Below, in pieces: positions 46,096-56,300 of a DNA stretch of 64,000 nt (position 1 is its first letter; each line of letters begins with the position of its first letter). Below the pieces are notes generated by a model that did no database searches, was not told where the DNA came from, and saw only the letters and a list, made by a program, of their open reading frames with translations. Source of the DNA: Geomonas subterranea (GTDB lineage Bacteria; Desulfobacterota; Desulfuromonadia; Geobacterales; Geobacteraceae); assembly GCF_019063845.1 (NCBI RefSeq), contig NZ_CP077683.1, forward strand, positions 2,232,001 to 2,296,000, written 5' to 3'. The translations under genes and the position numbers were made by a program.

Positions 46096-47715
46096 ATGGC
46101 AAATTTTACAATCGCAAAACGTTTGCTGCTGGGCTTTGGAGCCGTGTCATTGCTGCTGTTCATCGTTGTGGGGGCCGGCATGAAAGGGCTCTACAGCAGT
46201 GCGGACCAGTTGAGTAACGTAAACCGCATCAGCGGGCTCACGGCAAATGCCGGGAAAGTACTTCTGAACCTGCAGGGAATCGATGAGGAAATTAAGGGAC
46301 TCATGCTGGCCGAGACACAGGCGGACCGGGACAAGATGCTCGGGCATATCGAGGAGCACCGCAAAGGGTACTCTCAGGCACTCGACGCGCTGAAAAAGAA
46401 CACGAAGACGCCCGACGGCAAAAAGCTGGTGGCGGAACTGGACAGCGCGCTCGCAGTCGGCGTAACGGTCAATGACAAACTGAAGGCCATTGCAGCCTCG
46501 GGTGACACAGCCGGATTCAAGGCGGCAGTTGCCCGCGAGGGGGAGCCGGCCAGGCAGAAATACGTAGCCGCGGCCGAGGCACTGATGGACTACTACGCGA
46601 AGCGGACGGATCTGAGGGTCAAGACGGCTCAAGAAGCAGGTACAGCTGCGATTACCACCATGTTGGTCACGGGGATCATTGCACTTTTGCTAAGCGTCGG
46701 CATCTGTGCCTTTCTAGCCTCAGGGATAAAGAGAGCCCTGAAGGAGATGGGCAGTGCCATTGCCATCATCGCCGAGGGGGATCTCACCCGGCGTGTCAAC
46801 TACCACGCCAAGGATGAGTTGGGCCAGCTCAGCGAGCATATGAACGGTTTTGTAGGGAAGATCCAGTCGATCATGCAGGAACTGTCCGGCGATGCCAACC
46901 GGGTGGCCACGGCATCCACGCAGTTGAAGGCAACGGCGCAGCAGATGGTGCAGGGGACCGAAGAGATCGTCGCACAGGCAAATACCGTTGCCACCGCCGG
47001 AGAAGAGATGGCGGCAACCTCCAACGACATAGCCCAAAACTGTCACCTAGCCGCTCAAGGCGCTCAATGCGCCAACCAGGCGGCAGTTGACGGCGCAGAG
47101 GTCGTCGAGGCCACAGTGGCCGTGATGGGAGTGATTGCGGAGCGGGTGCAAGGAGCAGCGAGGACCGTAGAGTCGCTCGGCGAGCGCTCCGACCAGATCG
47201 GCGCCATCGTTGGGACCATAGAAGACATCGCCGACCAGACCAACCTGCTCGCTCTCAACGCAGCCATCGAGGCGGCAAGAGCGGGCGAGCAGGGGCGTGG
47301 ATTTGCCGTCGTCGCAGACGAAGTGAGGGCTCTGGCCGAGCGCACCACGCGTGCGACCAGGGAGATCTCCGAGATGATCCGCACCATCCAGGGGGAAACC
47401 CAAAGTGCGGTTCAGGCCATGGAGGAAGGGAGCAAGGAAGTCGAACGCGGGACGCAGCAGGCATCCCGTTCCGGCCAAGCACTGGAAGCGATCCTCGAAG
47501 AGATACATGCCGTCATGATGCAGGCAAACCAGATAGCCACCGCCGCCGAAGAGCAGACCGCGACCACCAGCGAAATCAGTACCAACATGGTGCACATCAC
47601 CGACATCGTGCGGTCAACAGCAAAGGGTGCCGACGAGACCGCCGCCGCCGCGACAGCCCTTGCCTCCATGTCCGTGAGGCTTCAGGAGATGGTCCGCCAG
47701 TTTAAAGTCGCCTAG
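46096..47715 (+). CDS. Methyl-accepting chemotaxis protein
   Basis: A 539-residue receptor. TM1 (about 10-30), a four-helix-bundle ligand domain (about 33-185), TM2 (about 190-215), HAMP ([21 protein letters not shown]) and a long signalling coiled coil. The hairpin tip reads [47 protein letters not shown], diagnostic of MCPs. No C-terminal CheR pentapeptide is present. The ligand is unknown. AGGAGG precedes ATG 46096 and a sigma-28 promoter lies upstream. Confidence 0.95.
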   Translation: MANFTIAKRLLLGFGAVSLLLFIVVGAGMKGLYSSADQLSNVNRISGLTANAGKVLLNLQGIDEEIKGLMLAETQADRDKMLGHIEEHRKGYSQALDALKKNTKTPDGKKLVAELDSALAVGVTVNDKLKAIAASGDTAGFKAAVAREGEPARQKYVAAAEALMDYYAKRTDLRVKTAQEAGTAAITTMLVTGIIALLLSVGICAFLASGIKRALKEMGSAIAIIAEGDLTRRVNYHAKDELGQLSEHMNGFVGKIQSIMQELSGDANRVATASTQLKATAQQMVQGTEEIVAQANTVATAGEEMAATSNDIAQNCHLAAQGAQCANQAAVDGAEVVEATVAVMGVIAERVQGAARTVESLGERSDQIGAIVGTIEDIADQTNLLALNAAIEAARAGEQGRGFAVVADEVRALAERTTRATREISEMIRTIQGETQSAVQAMEEGSKEVERGTQQASRSGQALEAILEEIHAVMMQANQIATAAEEQTATTSEISTNMVHITDIVRSTAKGADETAAAATALASMSVRLQEMVRQFKVA

Positions 47716-47716
47716 G

Positions 47717-47797
47717 GACAACCGGGGTCAGGCTCGCAATGTTGCACAGTTAACAGTCATGACATCAGAGATTGGAACTTTGCAAGCCTGACCTCAA
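47717..47797. repeat. GGGGTCAGGCTCGCAA REP-like hairpin, copy 3
   Basis: ACCGGGGTCAGGCTCGCAAT, then TTAACAGTCATGACA and TTTGCAAGCCTGACCTC: the best-preserved inverted ends of this family. Confidence 0.7.
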
Positions 47798-47891
47798 ACG
47801 CCTCCTGGTGCCGACGACTAGCAAGGCAAAAGTCAAAATCTCAACAAAGTGGCCATGCTTGCTTTCAATTCATACACCGGGTAGCTTTTGA

Positions 47892-48128
47892 TTATTTGTG
47901 CTGTTTTGTTAATAATGATTTTATTTCATCTAATTGACGTTGGACAGATTCGAAGGCAGTTCCATTTTTATATGCCATGATTATCAGTTTTACAGAAACG
48001 AGAAAGACCCCCGCCTCAAGCAAAAGGTCATGTGTAACACCTTTAAAAAACACAGCTGCAACAAACAATATGAATGTAATTATTATTACGACTATTGATC
48101 CAGGATCATTTTTTCTCATTTGCGTCAC
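47892..48128 (-). CDS. Small two-helix membrane protein
   Basis: A 78-residue protein with two TM segments (SIVVIIITFILFVAAVFF and LLLEAGVFLVSVKLIIMAY) and a charged C-terminal helix (SVQRQLDEIKSLL). GTG 48128 follows AGGAGG; ATG 48119 is an alternative. Family unknown. Confidence 0.6.
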   Translation of the reverse strand: MTQMRKNDPGSIVVIIITFILFVAAVFFKGVTHDLLLEAGVFLVSVKLIIMAYKNGTAFESVQRQLDEIKSLLTKQHK

Positions 48129-48227
48129 TATGTTAAACCTCCTCAGCGAACTTCCTTTTGTAGAAAAAGAAAAAGGGGACAGGCTACTTTTCTATTTTTC
48201 TGCGGCCGGAACTCATAAAACAACCTG

Positions 48228-48647
48228 TCACCTTTCCCCTTTTGCCCCATTGCCAGCTTTTTGATCACAGTTAATAATGGATTTCATAGTTTCTATTTCT
48301 TGTTGAGTTTTTTCTTTTCTCTGAGAAATATACACTTTAACCGCATCAATCAGTTCTGACCTCGTAGCAACTTCACCTGCAATATCTCTTGGGTTCCATC
48401 TGTTTTTAAAATCTACGTTACAGGTTTTGCAGGCTACCGCCAGATTTTCGAATGAACTATCGCCACCTTTTGATTCTGGCACGATGTGATCTCTTTGCCA
48501 TTGCTTGTAATTCTCAGGAGATGCCAGGAAATCCAGTCCACAATATTCACATTTATGGCCGGCTCTCTCGCTAAGCCGCGCATTTTCGACGCACCATTTC
48601 CCAGTTTCGACCAGGCCAGTGATGACATGATCCCTGCGGGTATCCAT
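48228..48647 (-). CDS. HNH endonuclease-family protein
   Basis: A 139-residue protein with the HNH core CEYCGLDF, WQRDHIVPESKGGDSSFENLAVACKTCN and a final NRWNP: two CxxC zinc knuckles and the DH catalytic pair. It is expected to nick or cut DNA with a single metal ion. ATG 48647 lies just after GGAGGGGGG. It is a stand-alone gene among repeats. Confidence 0.85.
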   Translation of the reverse strand: MDTRRDHVITGLVETGKWCVENARLSERAGHKCEYCGLDFLASPENYKQWQRDHIVPESKGGDSSFENLAVACKTCNVDFKNRWNPRDIAGEVATRSELIDAVKVYISQRKEKTQQEIETMKSIINCDQKAGNGAKGER

Positions 48648-48710
48648 ACCCCCCCTCCGTAGTTTATTCACCCAATATGTAATTGACTAGTTAGATAAGT
48701 TACATATATG

Positions 48711-48765
48711 ACAGCTGAGGTCAGGCTTGCAATGATGCAAGGTCAACATTCATGACACTGGCTCT
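48711..48765. repeat. REP-like hairpin, copy 4 (left half only)
   Basis: GAGGTCAGGCTTGCAATGAT and CAACATTCATGACA match copy 3, but the right inverted end is missing. Confidence 0.5.
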
Positions 48766-48782
48766 TAAAGCATCTAAAGCCG

Positions 48783-49269
48783 CTATTTGCAATAGATTTG
48801 CCTGCTGAAACGAGCCTTGAATTCTGGAATGCCATAAATGCATTCGTTGAATAGCCCGTAACCAAGGAAATTCGAGCTAGCTATCCTGACATCAACACCA
48901 TTGACTCCCTCGATGTGATCAAGGGCCTTTGCAAGCTTGCCACACTCAGGGTCATAATTCGCGATCATCAATATAAGTTCAAGATTGTCATCCAGTTTAG
49001 TTACCGGATTGGAATTATTGCCACTTCCAAAATTCACTAGTACCAGATCCCGTTTCAGCCGAAATGGGATCGCAAGAAGGTTGGTCAACAGCACATCGTA
49101 ATGTGTTTTCACGTCTTAAATTTAGAAACACATCATCGCAACTTTGATACAATTTCTCTGCAGTCTGAAATATAGCTTCATCAGTTTCAATACGTACGAC
49201 CTTATTTTCCGCCGCATGAAGTTGGTTTGATAGTAGCATAAACAGCAAAAGAATAAAAAACCTGGGCAC
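48783..49269 (-). pseudogene. Exported protein of unknown function, probably frameshifted
   Basis: GTG 49269 (7 nt after GGAGG) starts a signal peptide, PRFFILLLFMLLSNQLHA, followed by ENKVVRIETDEAIFQTAEKLYQSC. At about 49,110 the coherent sequence moves to another frame (THYDVLLTNLLAIPFRLKRDLV) and runs to 48783. The shift is one extra base, unlike the deletions elsewhere. Two overlapping genes are the alternative. No family is recognised. Confidence 0.45.
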
Positions 49270-49302
49270 TTCCTTACCTCCAAACTGACGTGGGAGACTC
49301 AC

Positions 49303-50454
49303 TCACTTCTCTGAATCATCATCACCTTTGCTCAGGGAGCGTAGCTTGAACTTGAGAGGGATGAGTTCGTAGCTTTGCCTCAACTGCTCCAGTGTCAACT
49401 CCACAAAAGGCATTCTCGGTTTGTTGTACGAATCGAAGTTTACAAAGATGAAGGTAGACGCGTCCGGATGCCGCTCAAAATATTCGATCTGATTCGAGGA
49501 GATGTAGACGTTGCAACCCGTGTCCATCCTGCTCGATTTGACCTCAAGAAAATGATCACTGTATCCCTTCTTGGAAGGCCTCACTGTTTTTATGTCATAA
49601 GGAGAGGTCGGCACTGCTTGGGAGATCCACTCAACACACGCGGGCTCCAGCCCCAGCTTCTTCACGTAGTCGATTTCCCGCTCATAAACGAGCCGCTCGC
49701 CGAGCAGTCCAAGTTCACGGTCAGGCGGTGGCGGCACGGCACCGCCTGTTTGGGCGGTTCGCCGATCTTTTCCTCCCCCCTCCCCCGCACCTTCTTCTAA
49801 CAGCAGCGGGAAATAACGTACCGCTATCGTCCGTAAGACTGTAATCTCGCGCTCGATGGCCAGCCGTTCAGTATCAGAGGCTGCTTCTATCCTCTTGGCC
49901 GCGGCGTCCATTGCTGCACGGATGATGTTCTTCGCATGTTCCTCGTTGATGTAGCGTAGGCCGTAACCCCACCTCTCAAATTCAGGCGTGTAGATGCCGG
50001 CATCTCTGACATATGGAAGCGGCGGCGTGAAAAGGGTGACGTACTCCTCCGGGGCAGTCGCATGATAGATGAACCACTCTATGCCATCGAGCCGATCGAC
50101 ATCGTCACGCTCCACACCGTCCAGATCCTCAAAATGGACATTGGCATGTACGCCGATGACATGATCCGGCATTTCCATGTCTTCTTTGTACGTGAAGGAG
50201 AATATTACGAACTCATCCTCGATTTTGCTCGCGGCGGGAAGTGACGTCGGCGGCAGGTAAATTTCGACGTCTTCCCCTTCGCGAATCCTGAAGTTGAGGC
50301 ATTCGTGAAACCCTTCACCGCCGATTCCGCTCTTTTGGAAAAGCTTGAGATACTCTTCATACTCTTCATGTGTGGGAAGTTTGGAATACTTCAGGTAGGG
50401 CGGAAGGGACTTCCGGTGATCGTAATGGATTTTTATCGCCATGAACCTTGGCAT
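49303..50454 (-). CDS. DUF3883-domain (PD-(D/E)XK-like) protein
   Basis: A 383-residue protein whose C-terminal 120 residues fit DUF3883: LGERLVYEREIDYVKKLG, SPYDIKTVRPSKKGYSDHFLEVKSS (Asp then E-x-K, nuclease-like) and NQIEYFERHPDASTFIFVNF. The N-terminal 250 residues are acidic and unassigned. DUF3883 domains are common in helicase-linked and defence-related proteins. It overlaps nothing; its start at ATG 50454 has a weak site. Confidence 0.75.
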   Translation of the reverse strand: MPRFMAIKIHYDHRKSLPPYLKYSKLPTHEEYEEYLKLFQKSGIGGEGFHECLNFRIREGEDVEIYLPPTSLPAASKIEDEFVIFSFTYKEDMEMPDHVIGVHANVHFEDLDGVERDDVDRLDGIEWFIYHATAPEEYVTLFTPPLPYVRDAGIYTPEFERWGYGLRYINEEHAKNIIRAAMDAAAKRIEAASDTERLAIEREITVLRTIAVRYFPLLLEEGAGEGGGKDRRTAQTGGAVPPPPDRELGLLGERLVYEREIDYVKKLGLEPACVEWISQAVPTSPYDIKTVRPSKKGYSDHFLEVKSSRMDTGCNVYISSNQIEYFERHPDASTFIFVNFDSYNKPRMPFVELTLEQLRQSYELIPLKFKLRSLSKGDDDSEK

Positions 50455-50522
50455 TTGGTCACCTCGCGTCTAAGAAGGAAACAGGAGCCCCGGGGGCGGG
50501 CCTTAGGTCTTACCAGTTACAA

Positions 50523-50957
50523 CTACGGCACAGTCCAATCGAAACTCTGCATCCAGTTCACGCCGCCGTCACCGCCGTCGGAACCGTTGTACTTGTAGGT
50601 GAACTTCAGTTGCATGCCTGAGTCCACGGGAATCGGAAGCTTGACGCTGAAGGGAAAAATCTCATCCTGTCTGACTTGACGCGGTATGACGAAGCAGACG
50701 TTGCGCCCCCTCGTCTTCCCTGCGGCATCGACTGCAGCGACCCAGATCTCGATCCCTTCCATGAAGGCGTAGCGGAGATTTTTGGCCACACCCTCGACTA
50801 CCGTTTCCATTCCCGCCTGTTTGACCTCCCAGGCCACGTCCATGTCAAACTGCGAATAATGATATGGCAGTGACTTCAAGCGTTCACTGTTCACATCGCT
50901 GTGGGGTGTGCAACCGCTGCAAAAGATGGTCAACAGAAACAGCCAAAGCCTTCGCAT
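50523..50957 (-). CDS. Lipoprotein of unknown function
   Basis: A 144-residue lipoprotein: signal MRRLWLFLLTIFCSGC with lipobox FCSGC, then a beta-rich domain (WEVKQAGMETVVEGVAKNLR, YAFMEGIEIWVAAVDAAG), resembling small immunoglobulin-like 'FxLYD'-type folds. GGAGG lies before ATG 50957. It should be anchored in the inner or outer membrane. Confidence 0.7.
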   Translation of the reverse strand: MRRLWLFLLTIFCSGCTPHSDVNSERLKSLPYHYSQFDMDVAWEVKQAGMETVVEGVAKNLRYAFMEGIEIWVAAVDAAGKTRGRNVCFVIPRQVRQDEIFPFSVKLPIPVDSGMQLKFTYKYNGSDGGDGGVNWMQSFDWTVP

Positions 50958-50990
50958 TCTACCTGTACCTCCACCTTCTATGGCGCAACT

Positions 50991-51773
50991 TCACTTGACT
51001 CCGAGTATCCACCCTTCAACCTGTGCTATCCCGTACTCCCCCGGCAGCAGATGCGGCTTCAGATATCCTGCGATGGTACCATCCCGATCGACGTCCTGCA
51101 GCCAGGAGGCGGCGGCATAGGCATCCTGCTGGTCGCGGGTGCGCTCTTCACGCGGATAGCTCTTACTCCAGAGGGAGGGATAAATCTCGACCAGGGCAGA
51201 TTTGCCATGAGGTATCTCCCAGCCGTCAAAGGGCCAGAAGTGGACGCGCGCTCCCAGGTGCTGCCGTATAAACCGCAGCCAGGGAAGTCCGGCGTGGGTC
51301 GATTTGGCGGCCGATCCAGGCACGTCGAAATGAAAAACGGATTTGGCCCCGGCCCGCTCCTCGGCAAGCCGCCGCCAACGGCTGTTGCCGCCACGTGCAT
51401 CGCCATTGCCGTATAAGCCATCGCGGATGAAGTCCACGTACATGTCGGTGGCGTCGGTCGGCCAGTGGTGGTGAAAGTCATCGAGAAAGGAGGGCCAGTA
51501 CGGCTCGAGGTGGTGCACTTCGAAATACCGTAGCGGGAATGAGAAGCTGTGGTCGATGCCGACGATGGTGGGGACGTCCTCGGACAGGCGGGAGACGAGC
51601 CATTGGGCAATGCAGCGCCGGCTCCAGTACTTGCGCGGCCCCGGGGGCGGCTTCACCTCGACGGGCAGGCAATCCAGATCCGCCTGGTACATGCGAAGTC
51701 CGCTCAGGCTGTCATCAGGGGTTTGCGCACCTGAATAGTCGATGCCGATGTAGCGTTGGAATGCGGGGTTCAC
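50991..51773 (-). CDS. DUF429-like predicted RNase H-fold nuclease
   Basis: A 260-residue protein with RNase-H-like motifs: YIGIDYSGA at the N-terminus, TIVGIDHSFSFP, ALVEIYPSLW and a final DQQDAYAAASWL. The acidic residues in these four places match the DUF429 family of predicted nucleases. GTG 51773 follows GAGG at long spacing. No partner is obvious. Confidence 0.75.
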   Translation of the reverse strand: MNPAFQRYIGIDYSGAQTPDDSLSGLRMYQADLDCLPVEVKPPPGPRKYWSRRCIAQWLVSRLSEDVPTIVGIDHSFSFPLRYFEVHHLEPYWPSFLDDFHHHWPTDATDMYVDFIRDGLYGNGDARGGNSRWRRLAEERAGAKSVFHFDVPGSAAKSTHAGLPWLRFIRQHLGARVHFWPFDGWEIPHGKSALVEIYPSLWSKSYPREERTRDQQDAYAAASWLQDVDRDGTIAGYLKPHLLPGEYGIAQVEGWILGVK

Positions 51774-51828
51774 TGTGATGCTGCCTCGGGAAAGGCCATG
51801 ATCCTGGGGTTCAGGCCCTGTGGTAGAA

Positions 51829-52079
51829 GACTACGCCGACACGCTGAATATTGGGAAGAAGTCTCCCTTAGCAATGAACTTGGTCAACTGAAACAAGACC
51901 TTCTTGTAATTGGCAATTCGCTGTTGCCAGCGGATATCAGAAGTGTCCATTTTGCCCTTCAAAGATCATGTCAGTCAGATTCCGTACAATCGTCACAGTT
52001 TAAAGAATCGGCTATAATCTACTTTTCTTTACAACGTTTTGCAGAGACGTGGACCGCACGAAATCTAGCAGATTTCTAA
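51829..52079 (+). other. Possible C-terminal gene fragment
   Basis: This frame ends in protein-like sequence (SNELGQLKQDLLVIGNSLLP and IIYFSLQRFAETWTARNLADF) with a stop at 52079, but it has no start or ribosome site of its own. It may be the tail of a lost gene. Nothing else is seen between 51,774 and 52,185. Confidence 0.25.
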
Positions 52080-52185
52080 TCCAGGAGCAACCACTTATGT
52101 CCTGTCTGGAACCTTTGGCGCGATGGCCGTTGCCCAGGACGGGCGGGGCTGGTTATCACGGCGGAGGTCAGGCGCACGTTGTCAG

Positions 52186-52428
52186 CTAGTGGAAATGCTT
52201 TTTCCTGAAGGCAAGGCCGGAACAGGATTTCAGATACTTTTCGAAGGCTGCCGCTTTGGCGTCATCGGCGAAGGCATGGTAGGTGAGGATTCTCCAGGGG
52301 CGGTATTTGGAGGTGTGGGGGGATTGACCGGCGTTGTGGGAGGCAAGCCTTGAGTTGACGTCGGTGGTGAGGCCGACGTAGTGCTGGTCGGGATGGGGGA
52401 TGCTTTGGAGGTAGTAGACATATTTCAT
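52186..52428 (-). CDS. GIY-YIG nuclease-family protein
   Basis: An 80-residue single-domain protein: YVYYLQS and YVGLTTDVNSRLASHNAGQSPHTSKYRPW, then EKYLKSCSGLAFRKKHF. This is the UvrC-type GIY-YIG pattern of short bacterial homologues of unknown role (DNA nicking is predicted). GGAGG precedes the start. Confidence 0.85.
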   Translation of the reverse strand: MKYVYYLQSIPHPDQHYVGLTTDVNSRLASHNAGQSPHTSKYRPWRILTYHAFADDAKAAAFEKYLKSCSGLAFRKKHFH

Positions 52429-52536
52429 GGGGGAGCCTCCTTGGGGGGGCGGGATAAAGGAATTTTACTTGGATTATGGGGGAGGGCAAGGAGGCTTTTT
52501 TGATGTTTGGTACGGGTGGGTAACTATAAATCAAAA

Positions 52537-52606
52537 GTCGGGGGCGTAAGGACACGCCCCGAATGTAATATTCAAAAAAACAGGGGCGTAAGGACACGCC
52601 CCTGTG
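52537..52606. repeat. Two direct copies of the hairpin GGGGCGTAAGGACACGCCCC
   Basis: The 20-mer appears at about 52,540 and 52,584; each copy can fold (GGGGCGT with ACGCCCC). It lies between the GIY-YIG gene and the tmRNA. A transcription-termination or repeat role is possible. Confidence 0.65.
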
Positions 52607-52696
52607 TAATGGAAAGTTGGTTAAGAGCTGAGGCCCACCTTCGTTAAACGCCTGGCACGGCCAGGCAACTACGGTGGGCAACCTCCGCAAAAGACA

Positions 52697-52734
52697 AGGC
52701 TCCGGTCGGCTCGTTTGAGCCAACCGGAGCCTTG
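52697..52734 (-). terminator. Rho-independent terminator of tmRNA
   Basis: AAGGCTCCGGTTGGCTC pairs with GAGCCGACCGGAGCCTT just after the tmRNA 3' end on the minus strand. Confidence 0.8.
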
Positions 52735-52742
52735 GCGGAGGT

Positions 52743-53067
52743 TGGTGGAGGTGGCGGGAATCGAACCCGCGTCCGAGAATCGTACACAAAAGGCGTCTAC
52801 ATGCTTGTACCTGTTTTTGGGTTTAGCCCTTCAAGACTCCACAGGGCGGGATTCTTGAGTCGCGATTCCGCTTGATTTCGCCGCAGGGCCACGGACTCTC
52901 CCTGAAACTATCCCACTGAATGACGTTCTATCCTCCCACGTGGGAGATGGTAGGTAGAACGTTAGCAGGTTATTAAGCTGCTAAAGCGTAATCGTAATTG
53001 TCGGCGCTTAATGCGTCCCGGATTGTTTAACGAGCCACCCGGACCTCGGCATGCAACCTTCCGCCCC
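52743..53067 (-). ncRNA. ssrA: Transfer-messenger RNA
   Basis: On the minus strand the 3' end is a tRNA-like T arm (GCGGGTTCGATTCCCGC) and acceptor CACCTCC-ACCA at 52743. The 5' end lies at GGGGCGGAAGG near 53067; a few bases' uncertainty remains because the acceptor pairing is imperfect. The tag reading frame (52973-53005) is GCC GAC AAT TAC GAT TAC and on to TAA TAA, giving the tag ADNYDYALAA after the resume codon, a normal tag ending in ALAA for proteolysis. It rescues stalled ribosomes with SmpB. tmRNA genes are frequent integration sites, and this one separates two accessory regions. Confidence 0.92.
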
Positions 53068-53315
53068 TCCGAGAGCTATGGTTTTACTGTGTAGCATTTT
53101 GTGTAGCAAAACGTTCTGCCAACTTATCAGGATTGCACTTTCGAGTCAACTCCTGCTCCTGCAATGTGGTTTCTGTTCGTACTTTCATGATGCTTACAAA
53201 AATCCTAATTATGGCTGCTCGACAACAACCGAAAGATGCCCTATAGTGAATTCCGCATGTCGTTAATCTACCAAGGGCTCAAATGAAATAGGGTTCTTCA
53301 GTCACCTCGCCTCAT

Positions 53316-56300
53316 ATGCCTACTTACCGCACACAACTTCCAGACACCATTGTCACCTTACTTGGCAAGCGTGATACGCAGGGCCTACGGGCTTTTCTGC
53401 GCACATGTGTAGATAATAAAGGCAAGGTCTTCGAGCTTTTGCTGGCGGAACTTTACGAGGGGAACGGTTGGCATGTTGCCCTAAAAGGAGGCCGTGGTGA
53501 TGCAGGGGCTGATATTCTGCTTTTTCACCCCAATACGCCGTCCACGGTCTCTCTTATCATACAAGCAAAAAACCGTGCCCTACCCCTAAACTTCGATCAG
53601 ACCAAAATTGAACTCATGAAGTTCGAGGAGCAGGGTGCTTCACTCTACAACTGCCAGAATTTTCGTCTGGTGTCAGTCAGCGGATTCGTCCGGCGAACGA
53701 AAAAACTCACTGCTTTTAATATGCTCTTGGGCGGATGGGAGCATGTCGAGGAACTTGTGAGTACATATGCCCCGCAATCTGAGCTCCTGCCTAAAATTGA
53801 GCTTTATGCCCACAATCGCAATACGTACGAGCGGATCAATGAACTGTGGACGGCTTCACGTCATGTTGCGGTAGTCCAAGCAACTGGAACGGGCAAGGGC
53901 TATTTGATCGCAAAAGTCCTTGCGGATCATATCGACAAACCGAAGGTTGTCCTTGCTCCATCAACATACATTCTTGACGAGCAGAAAAGTAAGATACCTT
54001 GGCTCTCTTCAAGCACTGGCTACTTGACCTATAAAAGGCTTTTGCGTATGAAAGCCAAAGAAATAGCAATCCTTGACTATAGCTTGATTGTCCTTGACGA
54101 ATTTCACAGGTGCGGAGCCAAGGAGTGGAGTAAAGGAGTTCAGAAACTTCTGGATTGCCATCCGGAGGCAAAGGTTCTTGGAACCACCGCGACTCCGATC
54201 CGATATCTTGACAACAGTCGCGACATGGTTGAGGAACTCTTTGAAGGGGTCATTGCCGAAAACTTGTCATTGGCTTCAGCAATAGTCAGGCGTATTCTTC
54301 CCCCTCCCACCTACATCAGTGCGTTGTATACCCTGAACGATGAGTGCACTGTTTTACGCGATGCCGTTAGTAAAAGCAGGCATACGAAAGATGAGAAGGC
54401 TGAACTTGTTCGAAAAATCAATTCCGTCCAAATTGAGTGGCAAAAGACTTCCGGCGTCCCTCAGATTCTGAAGAAGTATCTTCCGCCTAGCATTAACAAA
54501 CTTATTGTCTTCTGCAAGGATGAGCAACACCTTGATGAGATGGAAGTTGAGGTCCAACGCTGGTTCCAAAAAGCTGGCACCCATAAACGGCGAAAGACTT
54601 ACCGTGTTCTTGCGTCTGATCCAGACAGTGATCGCGAGTTGGCAGATTTTAGAAAAGCAGATCGGAAGGACACAGCACATCTCCTCTTTGCTGTCGAAAA
54701 GCTTAACGAGGGCCTTCATATCCCTGAAGTGGGTGCTGTCATCCTGCTTCGTCCAACGGAGAGTCCAATCCTTTTTTATCAACAAATCGGGCGTTGCATG
54801 CAAGTGGGAATGGATCACTCCCCCATCATTTTCGACCTAGTCAATAACTTCCGGAGCATTCGGGCAAGTGACTTCCTTGCAGACCTCGCGGAAGCAAAAG
54901 GTGCCGAGGCACGTCGTCGCGCTGAAGTTGGGTTGTCTGAATATGCCCCGTCCGTCATAGTTGAAGACGTTTCTAAGCCCATACGGGAGGTAATAGAGGA
55001 AATCGGTAAACAACTGGTTTCATGGGAAGTGATGTATGAAGTGTTCGCTGAATACGTCCGGACGCAGGGAAATGCCAAGGTCCCTTCAAATGCGACAGTT
55101 GATGGGTATCAGTTGGGGATATGGGTTGTCAAGCAGAGGGCGAGCAGAGGTTGCATCTCACAAGAACGCCGTGAGCGTCTTGAAGCCTTGCCAGGGTGGA
55201 GTTGGGATCCATTTAGTGACCAGTGGGAAGAAGGGTTCTGCATTTTGAAAGAATATGTCGAAGAAAAGGGCCATGCGAGAGTGCCTCAATCCCATAAGAC
55301 AACGGGCGGATTTAAATTAGGAGTTTGGGTTAACTCTCAACGGACAAAAAGAAAAAAACTTACTACTGATCGCATACAGCGCCTCGAAGAATTGCCGGGC
55401 TGGTGCTGGAACGCACGCTCATATCGGTGGGAAGAAGGGTTCAGCTATCTCCAACAATACGTACGACGAGAAGGTCATGCTAGGGTCCCGACATCACACA
55501 AAGAATCAAACTTTAACTTGGGAGGTTGGGCGAACCAACAGAGATCGAGAAAAAATAGATTAACCAATGAGCGTAGACAACGCCTTGAAGCGTTACCTGG
55601 ATGGACATGGGAGTCAAGATCATTTCAATGGGAGGACGGTTTCAGCCACCTCGAACAGTATGTAGAGGTAAAAGGCGATGCTAAAGTTCCACAATCCCAC
55701 AAATCGGATGATGGTTTCAGCCTTGGGTTATGGGTAACCACGCAAAGAAGGAATAAACGGAATTTATCTGAGGAACAGATCCAACGTCTTCAACTTTTAC
55801 CTGGATGGTCTTGGAATACACGGTCCTCCAAATGGGAGGAAGGCGTCAGCCGCCTCATAGCCTATGTTGATGAAAAAGGAGATGCCAATGTTCCTCAGTC
55901 CTACATAACAGCAGATGGATTTTCACTAGGAAATTGGGTAACCACTCAAAGGTGCAACAGAGAGACAATGTCGCGTCAGCGTAAGGAGCGTCTCGAGGCT
56001 TTGCCAGGATGGTCTTGGAATGCTGTCGTTGATCAGTGGACAAGCGGCTTCAGCCATTTACTAGAATTCGTTCGCAGAAAAGGTCATGCCAGGGTGCCTA
56101 GTGGTTACAAGGCTGCCGATGGATTCAACCTAGGGGCTTGGATAAGAACCCAAAGAGCGAACGAAGAGAAAATGCCTCTCGATCGGAGAGAGCTTTTGGA
56201 AAGGTTACCGGGATGGTGCTGGAATTCACGCTCATACAAGTGGGAGGAAGGCTTCAGCCATTTGAAAAAATTCGTCGAGGAATTTGGACATGCGAAAGTT

